A stretch of 64,000 bases of DNA from CAYJAY01 sp964370715 (GTDB lineage: Bacteria > Bacillota > Clostridia > Oscillospirales > Ruminococcaceae): assembly GCA_964370715.1 (NCBI GenBank), contig CAYJKJ010000006.1, forward strand, positions 57,586 through 121,585, given 5' to 3'. How positions within the stretch are numbered: the first letter of the stretch is position 1; each line of letters begins with the position of its first letter. Both the position numbers and the translations under genes were made by a program. Positions 49,644 through 59,041 of this stretch are shown here, piece after piece. The notes under the pieces are model-generated. The model had not been told where the DNA came from, did no database searches, and saw nothing but the letters and a program-made list of their open reading frames with translations.

Positions 49644-50228
49644 GTGACAGAACGAGAAAAGATGCTAGCTGGTTTGCTTTATGATTGCGGCGACAGCGAG
49701 CTGTTAGAGAGATGGCACATAGCAAAAGATCTTGCAAGAGAATACAACAACACCGCTTCAAAAGATGCCGAAACTAAGAATATAATACTCAAAAAACTTT
49801 TGGGGGGGATGGGAAAAAATCTTTGGATAACCCCTCCGTTTTGCGTTGATTATGGCAACAATATATACTTTGGCAACAACTGCGAGGTCAACATGAACTG
49901 CACATTTTTGGACGACAACAACATAACGATAGGGGACAACGCATTGATAGCCCCAAACGTTCAGATATACACAGCGTATCACCCGAACAACGCAAAAGAA
50001 CGGTTTGGAGAACCAAAAGAGGACGGCTCTTTTGAGTTTTGCAAAACTATCACCGCCCCCGTAACGATAGGTAACAATGTGTGGCTGGGTGGAGGATGCA
50101 TAATAATGCCGGGCGTAACGATTGGGGACAACGTGGTTGTGGGCGCCGGCAGCGTTGTTACAAAAGATATAGAAAGCAACAAGATAGCCTTTGGAAATCC
50201 ATGTAGGGTGTATCGAGATAACCTGTAA
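49644..50228 (+). CDS. Sugar O-acetyltransferase (maltose acetyltransferase type)
   Basis: 194 residues from GTG 49644 with AAAGGAG SD. An N-terminal Mac domain ('EREKMLAGLLYDCGDSEL') is followed by left-handed beta-helix hexapeptide repeats ('IGDNALIAPNVQIYTAYHP', 'IGNNVWLGGGCIIMPGVTI', 'VVGAGSVVTKDI'). The catalytic His of 'YHPNN' is present. It acetylates maltose or other sugars with acetyl-CoA in the cytosol. It lies upstream of the malto-oligosaccharide locus but with its own terminator. Confidence 0.9.
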   Translation: MTEREKMLAGLLYDCGDSELLERWHIAKDLAREYNNTASKDAETKNIILKKLLGGMGKNLWITPPFCVDYGNNIYFGNNCEVNMNCTFLDDNNITIGDNALIAPNVQIYTAYHPNNAKERFGEPKEDGSFEFCKTITAPVTIGNNVWLGGGCIIMPGVTIGDNVVVGAGSVVTKDIESNKIAFGNPCRVYRDNL

Positions 50229-50241
50229 AGTCTTCTGAAAA

Positions 50242-50288
50242 GTAATCCTTTAAAAACCTAGCGTTTTGGTTTTTGGGGATTATTTTTT
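50242..50288 (+). terminator. Acetyltransferase terminator
   Basis: TAATCC plus AAAAACC pair with GGTTTTT plus GGATTA around an imperfect stem, followed by T6. Confidence 0.7.
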
Positions 50289-50546
50289 GCGCAGATATTT
50301 TTAAAGCTTTTATTTTTCGGCGTTTTTCAACAACGCTATTCCAGTAGAATAACAAGGAAAAATTAAGCCTTTAGCAAAAATATCGAGCAGTTAAATGTTG
50401 AGCAAAAATACAAAGTTTTGCTAGATATTACACAGAATTAACATGGCATAGAAGACAATTAATGGTTTATACTGGTTTTTTCATAGTTATTTTCAACAAT
50501 TAAACCGTATTGTTGTTGTTTATTTGTATGAATTTAATAAAAAGTG

Positions 50547-50613
50547 TTGCAAAAATCTTTTTTTAAGAGTATGATACAAATATGTTCTCGGAAACGTTTC
50601 CGGTAACGTTTCG
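50547..50613 (+). promoter_or_regulatory. lacI promoter and autoregulatory operator
   Basis: TTGCAA (50547-50552) and TATGAT (50570-50575) with a 17-bp spacer. Immediately downstream the perfect palindrome GGAAACGTTTCC (50590-50601) is followed by the similar GGTAACGTTTCG (50602-50613). The central CG and form fit LacI/GalR operators, so the regulator probably represses itself. I found no second copy in front of the binding-protein gene. Confidence 0.7.
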
Positions 50614-50709
50614 GGAAACTGATAAAATTAGAACTGCGGTGTGTCCGCCGTTAGCTGTTTTTAAAGCCCTGTTTTGAAATGTGGCTAAAAAAAGAAGGGT
50701 GGGCGCTTT

Positions 50710-51723
50710 ATGACAATTAAAGATATAGCGAAAAAATCGGGCTATGCAATTTCGACCGTTTCGAGAGCGCTTAACGATCATCCCGATGTTTCGAGCGAGA
50801 CCAAACAAAGGATAAACGAAATAATCGAGCAAACGGGTTTTGTTCCGAACAGCAACGCAAGGCACCTTAAAGTTCGGCAAAGTCAAAATATATTAATACT
50901 GGTTAAGGGTGCATCCAACCTGTTTTTTGCGGACATACTCGAACGTATGCAATCGGGGTTTGCGGAGGCCGGTTTTTCAACACAGGTGCATTACCTTGAC
51001 GAGGACGACGATGAGGTCATGGCTTGTGCGAGGCTTCAACGAGAAAACAAACCGCTGGGCTTTTTGTTTTTGGGCGGAAACATAGATATCTTTCGAGAAA
51101 AGTTTTCATCAATTAATGCCCCAAGCGTTTTGGCGACAACCCTTTGCGACGACTTTATGTTCGACAACCTTTCGAGCGTTGGCATCGACGATATGGCGGA
51201 AGGCGAAACAGCTTGCAACTACCTTGCGAAAAAAGGTCATCAAAACATAGCAGTTATTGGCGGAAAGCTAGAGCTTTCATATATCAGCGCTCAAAGATAT
51301 CAAGGTTTTTGCAAAGCGTATCAACAAAATTTTTCAAAACAACACGATAAAAATCTTTATAAAAAATGCAACTTTAGCATGGAGGATGGATATCGTTCGA
51401 TGAAAAATCTTTTGGAACAAAACAGCGGTTTCACATCGGTTTTTTGTATGTCAGACGTTATAGCAATCGGCGCTATTCGAGCGATTAAAGATAGCGGTCT
51501 TTCGGTTCCAAACGATATATCGGTCATCGGGTTTGATGGAATCGAGCTTGCGAGCTACTGCGAACCGAGGCTCACAACTATTAGACAACCCGGAAAACAA
51601 ATAGCGGAATATAGCGTTAAATATCTTATCAAGGCTATCGAAAAACAACAAGGTTCAAAAGCTAAGACGGTTCTTAAATGTGAACTCGTCGAAGGGGAAA
51701 GCGTTGTTGAGATAAAGGGATAA
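50710..51723 (+). CDS. LacI-family transcriptional regulator of the malto-oligosaccharide locus
   Basis: 337 residues, SD AAGGGTGGG. The LacI HTH 'TIKDIAKKSGYAISTVSRAL' with hinge 'GFVPNSNARHLK' is followed by a periplasmic-binding-like effector domain ('CMSDVIAIGAIRAIKDSGLS', 'DISVIGFDGIELASYCEPRL'). Position before the ABC uptake genes suggests a MalR-like regulator sensing malto-oligosaccharides. Confidence 0.9.
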   Translation: MTIKDIAKKSGYAISTVSRALNDHPDVSSETKQRINEIIEQTGFVPNSNARHLKVRQSQNILILVKGASNLFFADILERMQSGFAEAGFSTQVHYLDEDDDEVMACARLQRENKPLGFLFLGGNIDIFREKFSSINAPSVLATTLCDDFMFDNLSSVGIDDMAEGETACNYLAKKGHQNIAVIGGKLELSYISAQRYQGFCKAYQQNFSKQHDKNLYKKCNFSMEDGYRSMKNLLEQNSGFTSVFCMSDVIAIGAIRAIKDSGLSVPNDISVIGFDGIELASYCEPRLTTIRQPGKQIAEYSVKYLIKAIEKQQGSKAKTVLKCELVEGESVVEIKG

Positions 51724-51787
51724 ACTCGATTAGCGAGAAAAAATAACAAAAGCAAAGTTTCAACATGGTATCAATCCGCAAAGACGG

Positions 51788-51804
51788 TTGATATAAATTA
51801 TCAA
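51788..51804. promoter_or_regulatory. Inverted repeat upstream of the binding-protein gene
   Basis: TTGATATAAATTATCAA, 26 bp before the start codon and just upstream of the GGAGG SD. It could be a regulator site or mRNA leader hairpin. Confidence 0.35.
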
Positions 51805-51830
51805 AAATTTTTTTGGAGGAAATAAGGAAA

Positions 51831-53150
51831 ATGAAAAAACTATTAGCATTATTATTAGCTCTAACTTTGGTTTTCAGCTTTGTAGCTTGCAGCACACCGG
51901 CTGAAACTCCAGACGACGGCGCAGACAGCGCAACAACAGAACCTATGGCAGACGGAAGCGTATACTTCCTCAACTTCAAACCGGAACAAGATGAACAATG
52001 GCAAACAGTAGCGGCCGCATACACAGAAGAAACCGGCGTTCCTGTAACTGTTGTTACAGCGGCTTCGGGCGAATACGAAACAACACTTATGTCGGAAATG
52101 GGCAAAAGCGAAGCTCCAACATTGTTCCAAGTAAACGGGCCGGTTGGAATGGCTAGCTGGGCAGATTATGCATATGATCTTTCGGGTTCGGAAGTTTATG
52201 CACAACTAACTTCAGACGACTTCACCCTTAAAGATGGCGATGCAGTTTTGGGTATTGCTTATCTTATCGAAACATACGGAATCATCTACAACAAAGCTTT
52301 GCTTGAACAAGCCGGATACACAGCAGACGATATAACAGATTTTGATAGTTTCAAAGCTGTTGTTGAAGATATCCAAGCAAGAGCGGGCGAACTCGGAATT
52401 AACGGCGCTTTCACCTCGGCAGGTATGGATCCTAGCTCTGACTGGAGATTTAAAACCCACCTTGCAAACCTTCCTATCTACTATGAATATGAAGCAGACG
52501 GAATCGGAAGCACCGACGCAATCAAAGGTACATACCTTGACAACTACAAAGCAATTTGGGATCTATACATAAACAACTCGACAGCAGATCCTGCTGAACT
52601 CAGCACAAAAACAGGTAACGACGCAGTTGCAGAATTTGCAAACAGCGAAGCAGTTTTCTATCAAAACGGAACATGGGCATACAACGATGTTAGCTCTTTG
52701 GGCGACGAAAACCTTGGAATGCTTCCAATCTACATCGGCGCTGAAGGCGAAGAAAACCAAGGCCTTTGCACAGGCACAGAAAACTTCTGGGTTGTAAACA
52801 ACTCGGCAGCTGAAGAAGACATTCAAGCAACCCTTGATTTCATGGCTTGGATGGTTACAAGCGAAACAGGTAAAAACGCAATGGCTAACGAAATGGGATT
52901 TGTTTGCCCGTTCGAAGGTTTTGCTCCTGATTACCTACCCTCTAACCCACTTGTTACAGCAGCTGATGATTACATCGCAGCCGGAAAAACAAGCGTTAGC
53001 TGGTGCTTCCCTTCTATGCCTAGCGAAGAATGGAAAAACGGCGTAGGAACAGCACTCACAGCATATGCAGGCGGCACAGGCGACTGGGATGGCGTTGTAT
53101 CGGCATTCGTAGATGGTTGGGCAACTGAATACGCTTTAGCAAACGGATAA
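51831..53150 (+). CDS. Malto-oligosaccharide ABC transporter binding lipoprotein
   Basis: 439 residues from ATG 51831 (SD GGAGGAAATAAGGA). The lipoprotein signal ends 'FSFVAC', so Cys 21 is lipidated. The mature protein is a group-1 extracellular solute-binding fold ('KPEQDEQWQTVAAAYTEETG', 'YGIIYNKALLEQAGY', 'AVFYQNGTWAYNDV'). It captures the sugar for the permeases encoded next. A terminator directly after the gene would give it higher expression than the permeases. Substrate is inferred from the downstream malQ. Confidence 0.9.
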   Translation: MKKLLALLLALTLVFSFVACSTPAETPDDGADSATTEPMADGSVYFLNFKPEQDEQWQTVAAAYTEETGVPVTVVTAASGEYETTLMSEMGKSEAPTLFQVNGPVGMASWADYAYDLSGSEVYAQLTSDDFTLKDGDAVLGIAYLIETYGIIYNKALLEQAGYTADDITDFDSFKAVVEDIQARAGELGINGAFTSAGMDPSSDWRFKTHLANLPIYYEYEADGIGSTDAIKGTYLDNYKAIWDLYINNSTADPAELSTKTGNDAVAEFANSEAVFYQNGTWAYNDVSSLGDENLGMLPIYIGAEGEENQGLCTGTENFWVVNNSAAEEDIQATLDFMAWMVTSETGKNAMANEMGFVCPFEGFAPDYLPSNPLVTAADDYIAAGKTSVSWCFPSMPSEEWKNGVGTALTAYAGGTGDWDGVVSAFVDGWATEYALANG

Positions 53151-53164
53151 TTAATGTTTTAAGC

Positions 53165-53201
53165 AAAAAGGGGTGCGCCTCAAATGGCGCACCCCTTTTT
53201 A
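53165..53201 (+). terminator. Intra-operon terminator after the binding-protein gene
   Basis: AAAAAGGGGTGCGCC pairs perfectly with GGCGCACCCCTTTTT, 15 bp after the stop and 86 bp before the first permease gene. Partial readthrough would set transporter stoichiometry. Confidence 0.88.
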
Positions 53202-53286
53202 AAAGCAAACCCGCAAAACTACACAAAATTAATGCATCTTTTATATAATATTTATTAATAACTAAAAAACAGGAGAATAAAGTCTT

Positions 53287-54138
53287 ATGGAAAAATCATT
53301 AAAAAAATGGTTTCCACTGTTTGTCTTACCTACTCTGCTCGCTTTTATTATCGGTTTCGTCGCTCCGTTTGTACATGGGCTTTATTTATCTTTCCACCAG
53401 TTTATAACGATAAACAGAACAACGTTTGTTGGCTTCGAAAACTATATTAAAGCATTAAGCGATCCCGAATTCTTATATTCATTTTGGTTCACGGCGGCGG
53501 TAGCGGTTGTTTCAACGCTAACGATCAACATATTAGCTTTTGCGGTTGCAATTGCTTTAACCAGAGGAATTAAAGGAACAAATACATACAGAACGATATT
53601 TTTCATGCCAAACCTAATTGGCGGAATTATCTTGGGTTATATTTGGCAGATAATCATTAACGGCGCTTTGGCTATTTTCGAGCAACCCCTTTTGGCGCTT
53701 AATACTTCAGCAGGCTATTGGGGAATTATAATTCTCATGCTTTGGCAACAAGTTGGCTATATGATGATAATCTATGTTGCCGGGCTTCAAAACGTCTCGA
53801 AAGATCTTTTAGAGGCTTCTCAAATAGATGGCGCAGGGGTTTGGAAAACACTCATTAACATAAAAATACCGATGGTTATGCCGTCGATTACTATATGCAC
53901 ATTCCTAACATTATCAAATTCATTTAAACTGTTCGACCAAAACCTTTCGTTGACGTCGGGAGAGCCGGGAAGCACAACCGAAATGTTGGCGCTCAATATA
54001 TATAACACCTTCTACGCAAGAAGCGGGCCGCAATGGAAAGGAATAGGTCAAGCAAAAGCCGTTATATTCTTTATATTGGTTGTTGTCATTGCTCTTATTC
54101 AATTGAAAGCTACAAGATCTAAGGAGGTTCAACAATAA
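53287..54138 (+). CDS. Sugar ABC permease, MalF-like
   Basis: 283 residues and six membrane helices. The ABC-permease EAA loop reads 'DLLEASQIDGAGVWKTLINI' with 'IKIPMVMPSI' following (near residue 176). The long extracytoplasmic insert of E. coli MalF is absent, as usual in Firmicutes. It overlaps the next permease by 1 nt. Confidence 0.92.
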   Translation: MEKSLKKWFPLFVLPTLLAFIIGFVAPFVHGLYLSFHQFITINRTTFVGFENYIKALSDPEFLYSFWFTAAVAVVSTLTINILAFAVAIALTRGIKGTNTYRTIFFMPNLIGGIILGYIWQIIINGALAIFEQPLLALNTSAGYWGIIILMLWQQVGYMMIIYVAGLQNVSKDLLEASQIDGAGVWKTLINIKIPMVMPSITICTFLTLSNSFKLFDQNLSLTSGEPGSTTEMLALNIYNTFYARSGPQWKGIGQAKAVIFFILVVVIALIQLKATRSKEVQQ

Positions 54139-54986
54139 TGACAAAGACAAAAGCAAATGCAAATCTTAATATGCTGTTAACCGTAGTTTTTGGCATCTTT
54201 TCGGTTATACATATCTATCCTATAGTAATGATCTTGGCAAACTCGTTTAAAATGGAACGTTCGATAACAACAAGCACGGCGTTTTTTCTTCCAACCGCCG
54301 AGACGTTCGCAGGGTTTGACAACTATGTTGTAGCTTTAACGTCGCAAGGTTTTTTACAAAGCTTTTTCTACAGCTTGTTTATAACCGTTTCAAGCGTTGC
54401 GCTTATAATTGTATGTTGCTCGATGTGCGCTTGGTTTATAACCCGTGTTAAATCAAAATTTTCAACCGCCATGTATATGGTTTGCGTTTTCAGCATGGTT
54501 GTTCCATTTCAAATGGTCATGTTTTCGCTTTCGCAGATAGCGGATAGATTGAAACTTAACACACCGTTTAACATCGCCGTTATCTATCTCGGATTTGGCG
54601 CAGGGCTTGCTGTTTTCATGTTTTGTGGTTTTGTTAAAGGAATACCGCTTGAAATCGAAGAAGCCGCAACTATCGATGGTTGCAACGCTTTTCAAACATT
54701 TTTCAAAGTCGTGTTTCCTATCTTGAAGCCTACAACGATCTCGGTAGCAATTCTTCAAGCTATGTGGGTTTGGAACGATTATCTTCTTCCAACGCTAGTT
54801 CTTGATATCAAAGAATATCGAACAATCCCCATGCTAATCCAGTATTTCAGAGGTAGCTATGGACGTGTTGAGATGGGTCCTATGATGGCGTCTATAACCC
54901 TTACAATAATACCTATAGTTATATTCTATCTATTTAGCCAAAAATATATTATCGAGGGCGTTGTCGCAGGGGCGGTGAAGGGATAA
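54138..54986 (+). CDS. Sugar ABC permease, MalG-like
   Basis: 282 residues with six membrane helices. The EAA loop is 'EIEEAATIDGCNAFQTFFKV' followed by 'VFPILKPTTIS'. It pairs with the preceding permease. No ATPase gene is present in the operon; Firmicutes of this type usually supply a shared MsmX/MsmK-like ATPase from elsewhere. It overlaps malQ by 1 nt. Confidence 0.92.
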   Translation: MTKTKANANLNMLLTVVFGIFSVIHIYPIVMILANSFKMERSITTSTAFFLPTAETFAGFDNYVVALTSQGFLQSFFYSLFITVSSVALIIVCCSMCAWFITRVKSKFSTAMYMVCVFSMVVPFQMVMFSLSQIADRLKLNTPFNIAVIYLGFGAGLAVFMFCGFVKGIPLEIEEAATIDGCNAFQTFFKVVFPILKPTTISVAILQAMWVWNDYLLPTLVLDIKEYRTIPMLIQYFRGSYGRVEMGPMMASITLTIIPIVIFYLFSQKYIIEGVVAGAVKG

Positions 54987-56458
54987 TGCGAGCTAGCGGA
55001 ATATTATTACCTGTCTCTAGCTTGCCGTCGCCATATGGCATTGGAAGCCTTGGAAAACAAAGCTTTGAATTTGTCGATTTTCTTAAAAGCTCAAAGCAAT
55101 CCTTTTGGCAGATACTCCCGATAGGACCTACCGGATATGGCGATAGCCCATACCAAAGCTTTTCGGCATTCGCTTGCAATCCATATTTCATCGATCTAGA
55201 CTTATTAAAACAACAAAATCTTTTGTTGCAACAAGAGATTGATATGTTTGATTTCGGGAACGATAACCAAAAAATAGACTACTACAGCCTTTATAAAAAC
55301 CGAAACATTCTTTTGAAAAAAGCAGCAGTTCGGTTTGATGTTAACGACAAAGATTACATTTCGTTTTGCGAACAAAATAAACATTGGTTGGAAGACTATG
55401 CGCTGTTTATGGCGTTAAAGGCTGAAAACAAGATGGTTTCGTTTATGGAATGGGAAGACAATTTGTTGAAACGAGACCCAAACACTATAGACCAAGCAAA
55501 ACAACGGCTCGAACAAGAGATTTCGTTTTATAAAATAGTTCAGTTCTTTTTCTTTGAGCAATGGTCAAAACTTAAACAATATGCAAACGACAACGGCATA
55601 AAGATAATAGGGGATATCCCGATATATGTTTCGCCCGATAGCTCAGAACTTTGGGTCAACAAAGATCTTTTCAAGGTGGATAGAGGTGGGAAGCTAGAGG
55701 GGGTTGCGGGGTGTCCGCCCGATGCGTTCACGAGCGATGGGCAACTTTGGGGAAATCCTTTATACGATTGGGAACATCATGCCTCGACGGGATATAGTTG
55801 GTGGATCGAAAGAATTCGCTATGCATTAACGGTGTATGATGCGGTTAGGATAGACCATTTTCGGGGGTTCGAGGGATACTACTCAATCCCGGCAGAGGAT
55901 GTTAACGCTAAAAACGGAGTTTGGAAAAAGGGCCCCGGAATCGAGTTTATCGACACGATAAAACAAGCGCTTCCAAACGTTGCGATAATAGCGGAGGATC
56001 TTGGGTTTTTAACCGAAGAGGTGCATGAACTTTTAGCCCATAGCGGATTTCCCGGGATGAAGGTTTTGCAGTTTGCGTTTGATTCAAGGGAACAAAGCGA
56101 TTACTTGCCGTTTAACTACACCAAAAACAGCGTTGTTTATACCGGAACCCACGACAATACAACGACAAAAGATTGGGAACAAAGCGCACCCAAAGCCGAC
56201 GTTGATTTTTGCAAAAGATACCTAAACTTTAGCGAAAACGACACATTCACTATCGAATGTATAAGAGCGGCGATGTCGAGCGTGTCGGACACCTGTATTG
56301 TTCCGATGGCAGATTGGCTAGACCTTGGCGAAAAGGCGAGAATAAACACGCCGTCGACGGTTGGAGGCAACTGGGTTTGGCGAGTTGAAGCAAAAGATCT
56401 AACCGAACAACTTGCAAACAAAATTGCAGAGATGACCGAATTATACGGCAGAGCTTAA
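54986..56458 (+). CDS. malQ: 4-alpha-glucanotransferase
   Basis: 490 residues, the normal length for a GH77 amylomaltase. 'ASGILLPVSSLPSPYGIGSLG' (in two halves near residues 3-22), 'GDIPIYVSPDSSE', 'YDAVRIDHFRGFEGYYSIP' with the nucleophile Asp, 'IAEDLGFLT' with acid/base Glu, and 'YTGTHDNTTTKDWE' are all intact. It transfers alpha-1,4-glucan chains, converting imported maltotriose and longer sugars to glucose and longer glucans. Last gene of the operon, start overlapping malG-like stop. Confidence 0.95.
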   Translation: MRASGILLPVSSLPSPYGIGSLGKQSFEFVDFLKSSKQSFWQILPIGPTGYGDSPYQSFSAFACNPYFIDLDLLKQQNLLLQQEIDMFDFGNDNQKIDYYSLYKNRNILLKKAAVRFDVNDKDYISFCEQNKHWLEDYALFMALKAENKMVSFMEWEDNLLKRDPNTIDQAKQRLEQEISFYKIVQFFFFEQWSKLKQYANDNGIKIIGDIPIYVSPDSSELWVNKDLFKVDRGGKLEGVAGCPPDAFTSDGQLWGNPLYDWEHHASTGYSWWIERIRYALTVYDAVRIDHFRGFEGYYSIPAEDVNAKNGVWKKGPGIEFIDTIKQALPNVAIIAEDLGFLTEEVHELLAHSGFPGMKVLQFAFDSREQSDYLPFNYTKNSVVYTGTHDNTTTKDWEQSAPKADVDFCKRYLNFSENDTFTIECIRAAMSSVSDTCIVPMADWLDLGEKARINTPSTVGGNWVWRVEAKDLTEQLANKIAEMTELYGRA

Positions 56459-56475
56459 AACAATATATTAAAACA

Positions 56476-56503
56476 GGGGGCGAACAAAAAAAGTTCGTCC
56501 CCT
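56476..56503. terminator. Terminator after malQ
   Basis: GGGGCGAAC pairs with GTTCGTCCCC (one wobble), A7 loop, weak T-run. It separates convergent malQ and yjbQ. Confidence 0.65.
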
Positions 56504-56598
56504 TAAGTGTTTTGTTTATCGTTTTCGTAGTTTTTATAGCCCGATAATAATTGTTAGCCTAATGTTTATAAGGTTAAAAAAATATCTAAACAACGTCG

Positions 56599-56988
56599 CT
56601 AGATAATCTTAACATAAAACGTTCTGTTTCGTGGGCCATCAAATTCGCAAAAATAAATCGATTGCCATGTTCCGAGAATGAGTTTTCCGTTTTGGATTAT
56701 AACCGAAACGCTCGAACCAACACACGAAGCTTTAAGATGTGCCGAAGAGTTTCCCTCGAAATGCAAAAAATCGGCGCTATCGGGAAACGCTGTGTCGAGA
56801 CCTTGCAGGATATCGACAACAACATCGGGGTCTGCATTCTCGTTTATCGTTATACCGGCTGTTGTATGCGGACAAAAAACTACACAAAGCCCCTCTTTAA
56901 TTCCGCTTTGAACAACCGCTTGATTAACAAAGCTTGTTATGTTGTGGAGATTTTGTTTCGATGTAGATAATTTAAATGATTGAACCAA
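56599..56988 (-). CDS. YjbQ-family (UPF0047) secondary thiamine-phosphate synthase
   Basis: 129 residues from TTG (complement of 56986-56988) with AAAGGAT SD. 'GLCVVFCPHTTAGITINENA' (His and Asn metal/active-site region near residue 35), 'HFEGNSSAHLKAS' and 'LGTWQSIYFCEFDGPRNR' are the UPF0047 signature. The E. coli protein has weak thiamine-phosphate synthase activity; true role uncertain. It lies 28 bp downstream of the DnaC-like gene on the same strand. Confidence 0.9.
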   Translation of the reverse strand: MVQSFKLSTSKQNLHNITSFVNQAVVQSGIKEGLCVVFCPHTTAGITINENADPDVVVDILQGLDTAFPDSADFLHFEGNSSAHLKASCVGSSVSVIIQNGKLILGTWQSIYFCEFDGPRNRTFYVKII

Positions 56989-57016
56989 AGCTTTATCATC
57001 CTTTAAGTTTGAATTA

Positions 57017-58000
57017 TTACATATCGTTTTTTATTAGCCTTATATCTTTTCCGACAAACGGAATAGTTGTGTAGCAACCGACTAACCTTGAACTAATCTT
57101 TTCGCCATAGCGAACCGCAAACATACTCTCGTCTAAAATGTTGGTCGTGATAATCGTTGAAAGGCGTTTTATTAGTCTTGTGTTTATGATGTCATACAGC
57201 GTTCCGGTTATAAATGCGTTGTTAAACTCGGTTCCGAGATCATCGAGGATTAGAAGATCAACCGAACAAACGGCGCTTAGCGTTTCGGTGGTGTGTGACA
57301 TATCAAAATATTCCTTTTCAATCTGCTTTAGAATATTTGAAACGCTACTATAAAGACAGCTGTGTCCCTTTTCGATAACGGTGTTGGCGATGCTTAAAGC
57401 AAGATGAGTTTTTCCAAGACCGGCGTTTCCTATCATAAGAAAATTTTCGTCGCTGTTTGGCAAAAAACTGTCTGCAAAATCTTTACAGGTTTTAAGGTTC
57501 GAATCCATCAATTCTTTGGGGGAGATATCGAGGCTTTGGTCAATTTGGTCGCTATAATATGAAAGCGAAAAGTCGTCAAAACTGCAAAGCGAAAGGTTGG
57601 AACTTTCGGAAACCTTTTTTCGGTTTTGATCCGACATAAGTTTTTTAAAACATTCGCAATACTGCCCATTAACTTTTCCGGTGTCTTTGCAAACTTTGCA
57701 ATGGAAATGTGGATTTTTAATACTAGCATCAACGTTTGCAGCAGCAATTAGCTGTTGTTTTCGTTCCCTTAGTTGTTGAAGTTTTTGTTCAACAGATTGT
57801 TTGTTTTTTTCGTCGCCTCCTGCAAGAGAACATTTTATAAGCTCAAGCCCAAACGAGGCTATTTCGCTGTTTATATTTGAAAGTTCGGGGATGCTTTGAA
57901 TTAATATAGCCTTGTTTTGCTCGTCTATCTCAAAGTTTAATAACCTTCGTTTGTTTAGTTCGCTTTTTGCATACTGTGTGTCGCCGGAAAAACCATTCAT
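57017..58000 (-). CDS. DnaC/DnaI-like helicase-loading ATPase
   Basis: 327 residues. N-terminal helical part (1-95) with 'KQSVEQKLQQLRERKQQL', then a zinc motif CKVC...CEC (near residue 100). The AAA+ domain has Walker A 'GNAGLGKTH' (near residue 193), Walker B 'LLILDDLGTEF' and 'IITTNIL'. It should load the replicative helicase DnaB at the origin together with the DnaD-like protein encoded 18 bp upstream. This pair is the standard clostridial arrangement. Confidence 0.9.
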   Translation of the reverse strand: MNGFSGDTQYAKSELNKRRLLNFEIDEQNKAILIQSIPELSNINSEIASFGLELIKCSLAGGDEKNKQSVEQKLQQLRERKQQLIAAANVDASIKNPHFHCKVCKDTGKVNGQYCECFKKLMSDQNRKKVSESSNLSLCSFDDFSLSYYSDQIDQSLDISPKELMDSNLKTCKDFADSFLPNSDENFLMIGNAGLGKTHLALSIANTVIEKGHSCLYSSVSNILKQIEKEYFDMSHTTETLSAVCSVDLLILDDLGTEFNNAFITGTLYDIINTRLIKRLSTIITTNILDESMFAVRYGEKISSRLVGCYTTIPFVGKDIRLIKNDM

Positions 58001-58018
58001 AATCTATAACCAATACCT

Positions 58019-58942
58019 TTAAATTTGTTTTTTAACCGCTCGCTTAAGTAGCGAGTCGGTCGTTGCTTTCGCTTTAGGAACGGCGACAGGGGCGTTTGAT
58101 GATTGTTTTTTTCGAGTGTCGTCTACCGTTTTAACGTTGTTTTTGTGCCAATCTTTTAGGATAGAGTTGATATATGCTACCGAGCTTTTTTGCTCGGCGT
58201 TGCAATATTTTTGAGCCTCTTCGATTAGGGTATAGGAAAACCCAAACTGTTCAAACCAGATAGATATTCGCTCTTTATCTTTATATTTGAAGCTGTCAGT
58301 TTCGATATCTAGAAGCTTTGCAACTTTAATCTCTCGTCGTTCTCGTTTTTCCAAAAGTTTAAGATGTTTTTCGGCTTTCTCAATCGTGTCTACCCCTTCG
58401 GTTTTCCAACTGCGACAAACTTTTTCGATATAGTTGAAAAGGCTTCGTTTTGCTCTTTTCTTGCTGTAGGCAACTATCATTAAAAGAACATCGGGAGGCA
58501 TATCGAGAAGGGTGTATAGCGAAAACAATCGCTCGGTTTCGCTGTCGGAAATTGTTCTGCCGAGATATCGTTGAGCTTCTTGGAAAAGGTGGGCAATTTC
58601 GGGGTTTCGAAGCATATTTTGTTCGACTTCAAACATCGAAAAAGGAGGTCTATCTTGGTCGAGAGGGAAAACGGGGGTGTCCTCTGTTTGGGGTTTCGAA
58701 ACGGTTTTTGAATTTTGTTCAAGCTCGGTAGTTAAAAGCCCACACGACACCCAATAATCGAGACATTTAAGCGCTTTTTCAGGGGGCATATTAAGCTCTT
58801 CGGCTATTCTTTTTTCGTCGCATTGTTTGTTGAGCATCATCCAGATAGCAACTTTTAGAGATGCCCCATCCGCTAGGCGATAGCGCTCGACAAAACAAAG
58901 AGGGAAGAGAGAGGTTTCTATATTAACTGATAAAAAATACAA
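58019..58942 (-). CDS. DnaD-like replication initiation protein
   Basis: 307 residues from TTG (complement of 58940-58942), SD AGGAG 8 nt upstream. N-terminal winged helix ('ASLKVAIWMMLNKQCDEKRI'), a variable linker (85-110), then a DnaB_2/DnaD C-terminal domain ('RTISDSETERLFSLYTLLDM', 'LLMIVAYSKKRAKRSLFNYI', 'RSWKTEGVDTIEKAEKHL') and a Lys-rich tail. DnaD remodels origin DNA for helicase loading. It is cotranscribed with the DnaC-like gene. Confidence 0.87.
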   Translation of the reverse strand: MYFLSVNIETSLFPLCFVERYRLADGASLKVAIWMMLNKQCDEKRIAEELNMPPEKALKCLDYWVSCGLLTTELEQNSKTVSKPQTEDTPVFPLDQDRPPFSMFEVEQNMLRNPEIAHLFQEAQRYLGRTISDSETERLFSLYTLLDMPPDVLLMIVAYSKKRAKRSLFNYIEKVCRSWKTEGVDTIEKAEKHLKLLEKRERREIKVAKLLDIETDSFKYKDKERISIWFEQFGFSYTLIEEAQKYCNAEQKSSVAYINSILKDWHKNNVKTVDDTRKKQSSNAPVAVPKAKATTDSLLKRAVKKQI

Positions 58943-58994
58943 ATTTTTTGCTCCTAAAATTTATGTCAAATAAAAGCTGTTTATAATAACGGCT

Positions 58995-59033
58995 AAAAAA
59001 AGCTTCCACAGTTTTTTGTCGTGGAAGCTTTTG
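58995..59033 (-). terminator. Terminator downstream of the HD-domain gene
   Basis: AAAAAGCTTCCAC pairs with GTGGAAGCTTTT; the T-run is on the minus strand. 9 bp after the HD-gene stop. Confidence 0.85.
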
Positions 59034-59041
59034 TTTGTTTA

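Larger units (their letters stand above)
50229..50709. other. 480-bp region: terminator, then lacI control region
   Basis: No gene is seen. It contains the acetyltransferase terminator (50242-50288), a plain AT-rich stretch, and the lacI promoter and operator (50547-50613). Confidence 0.6.
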
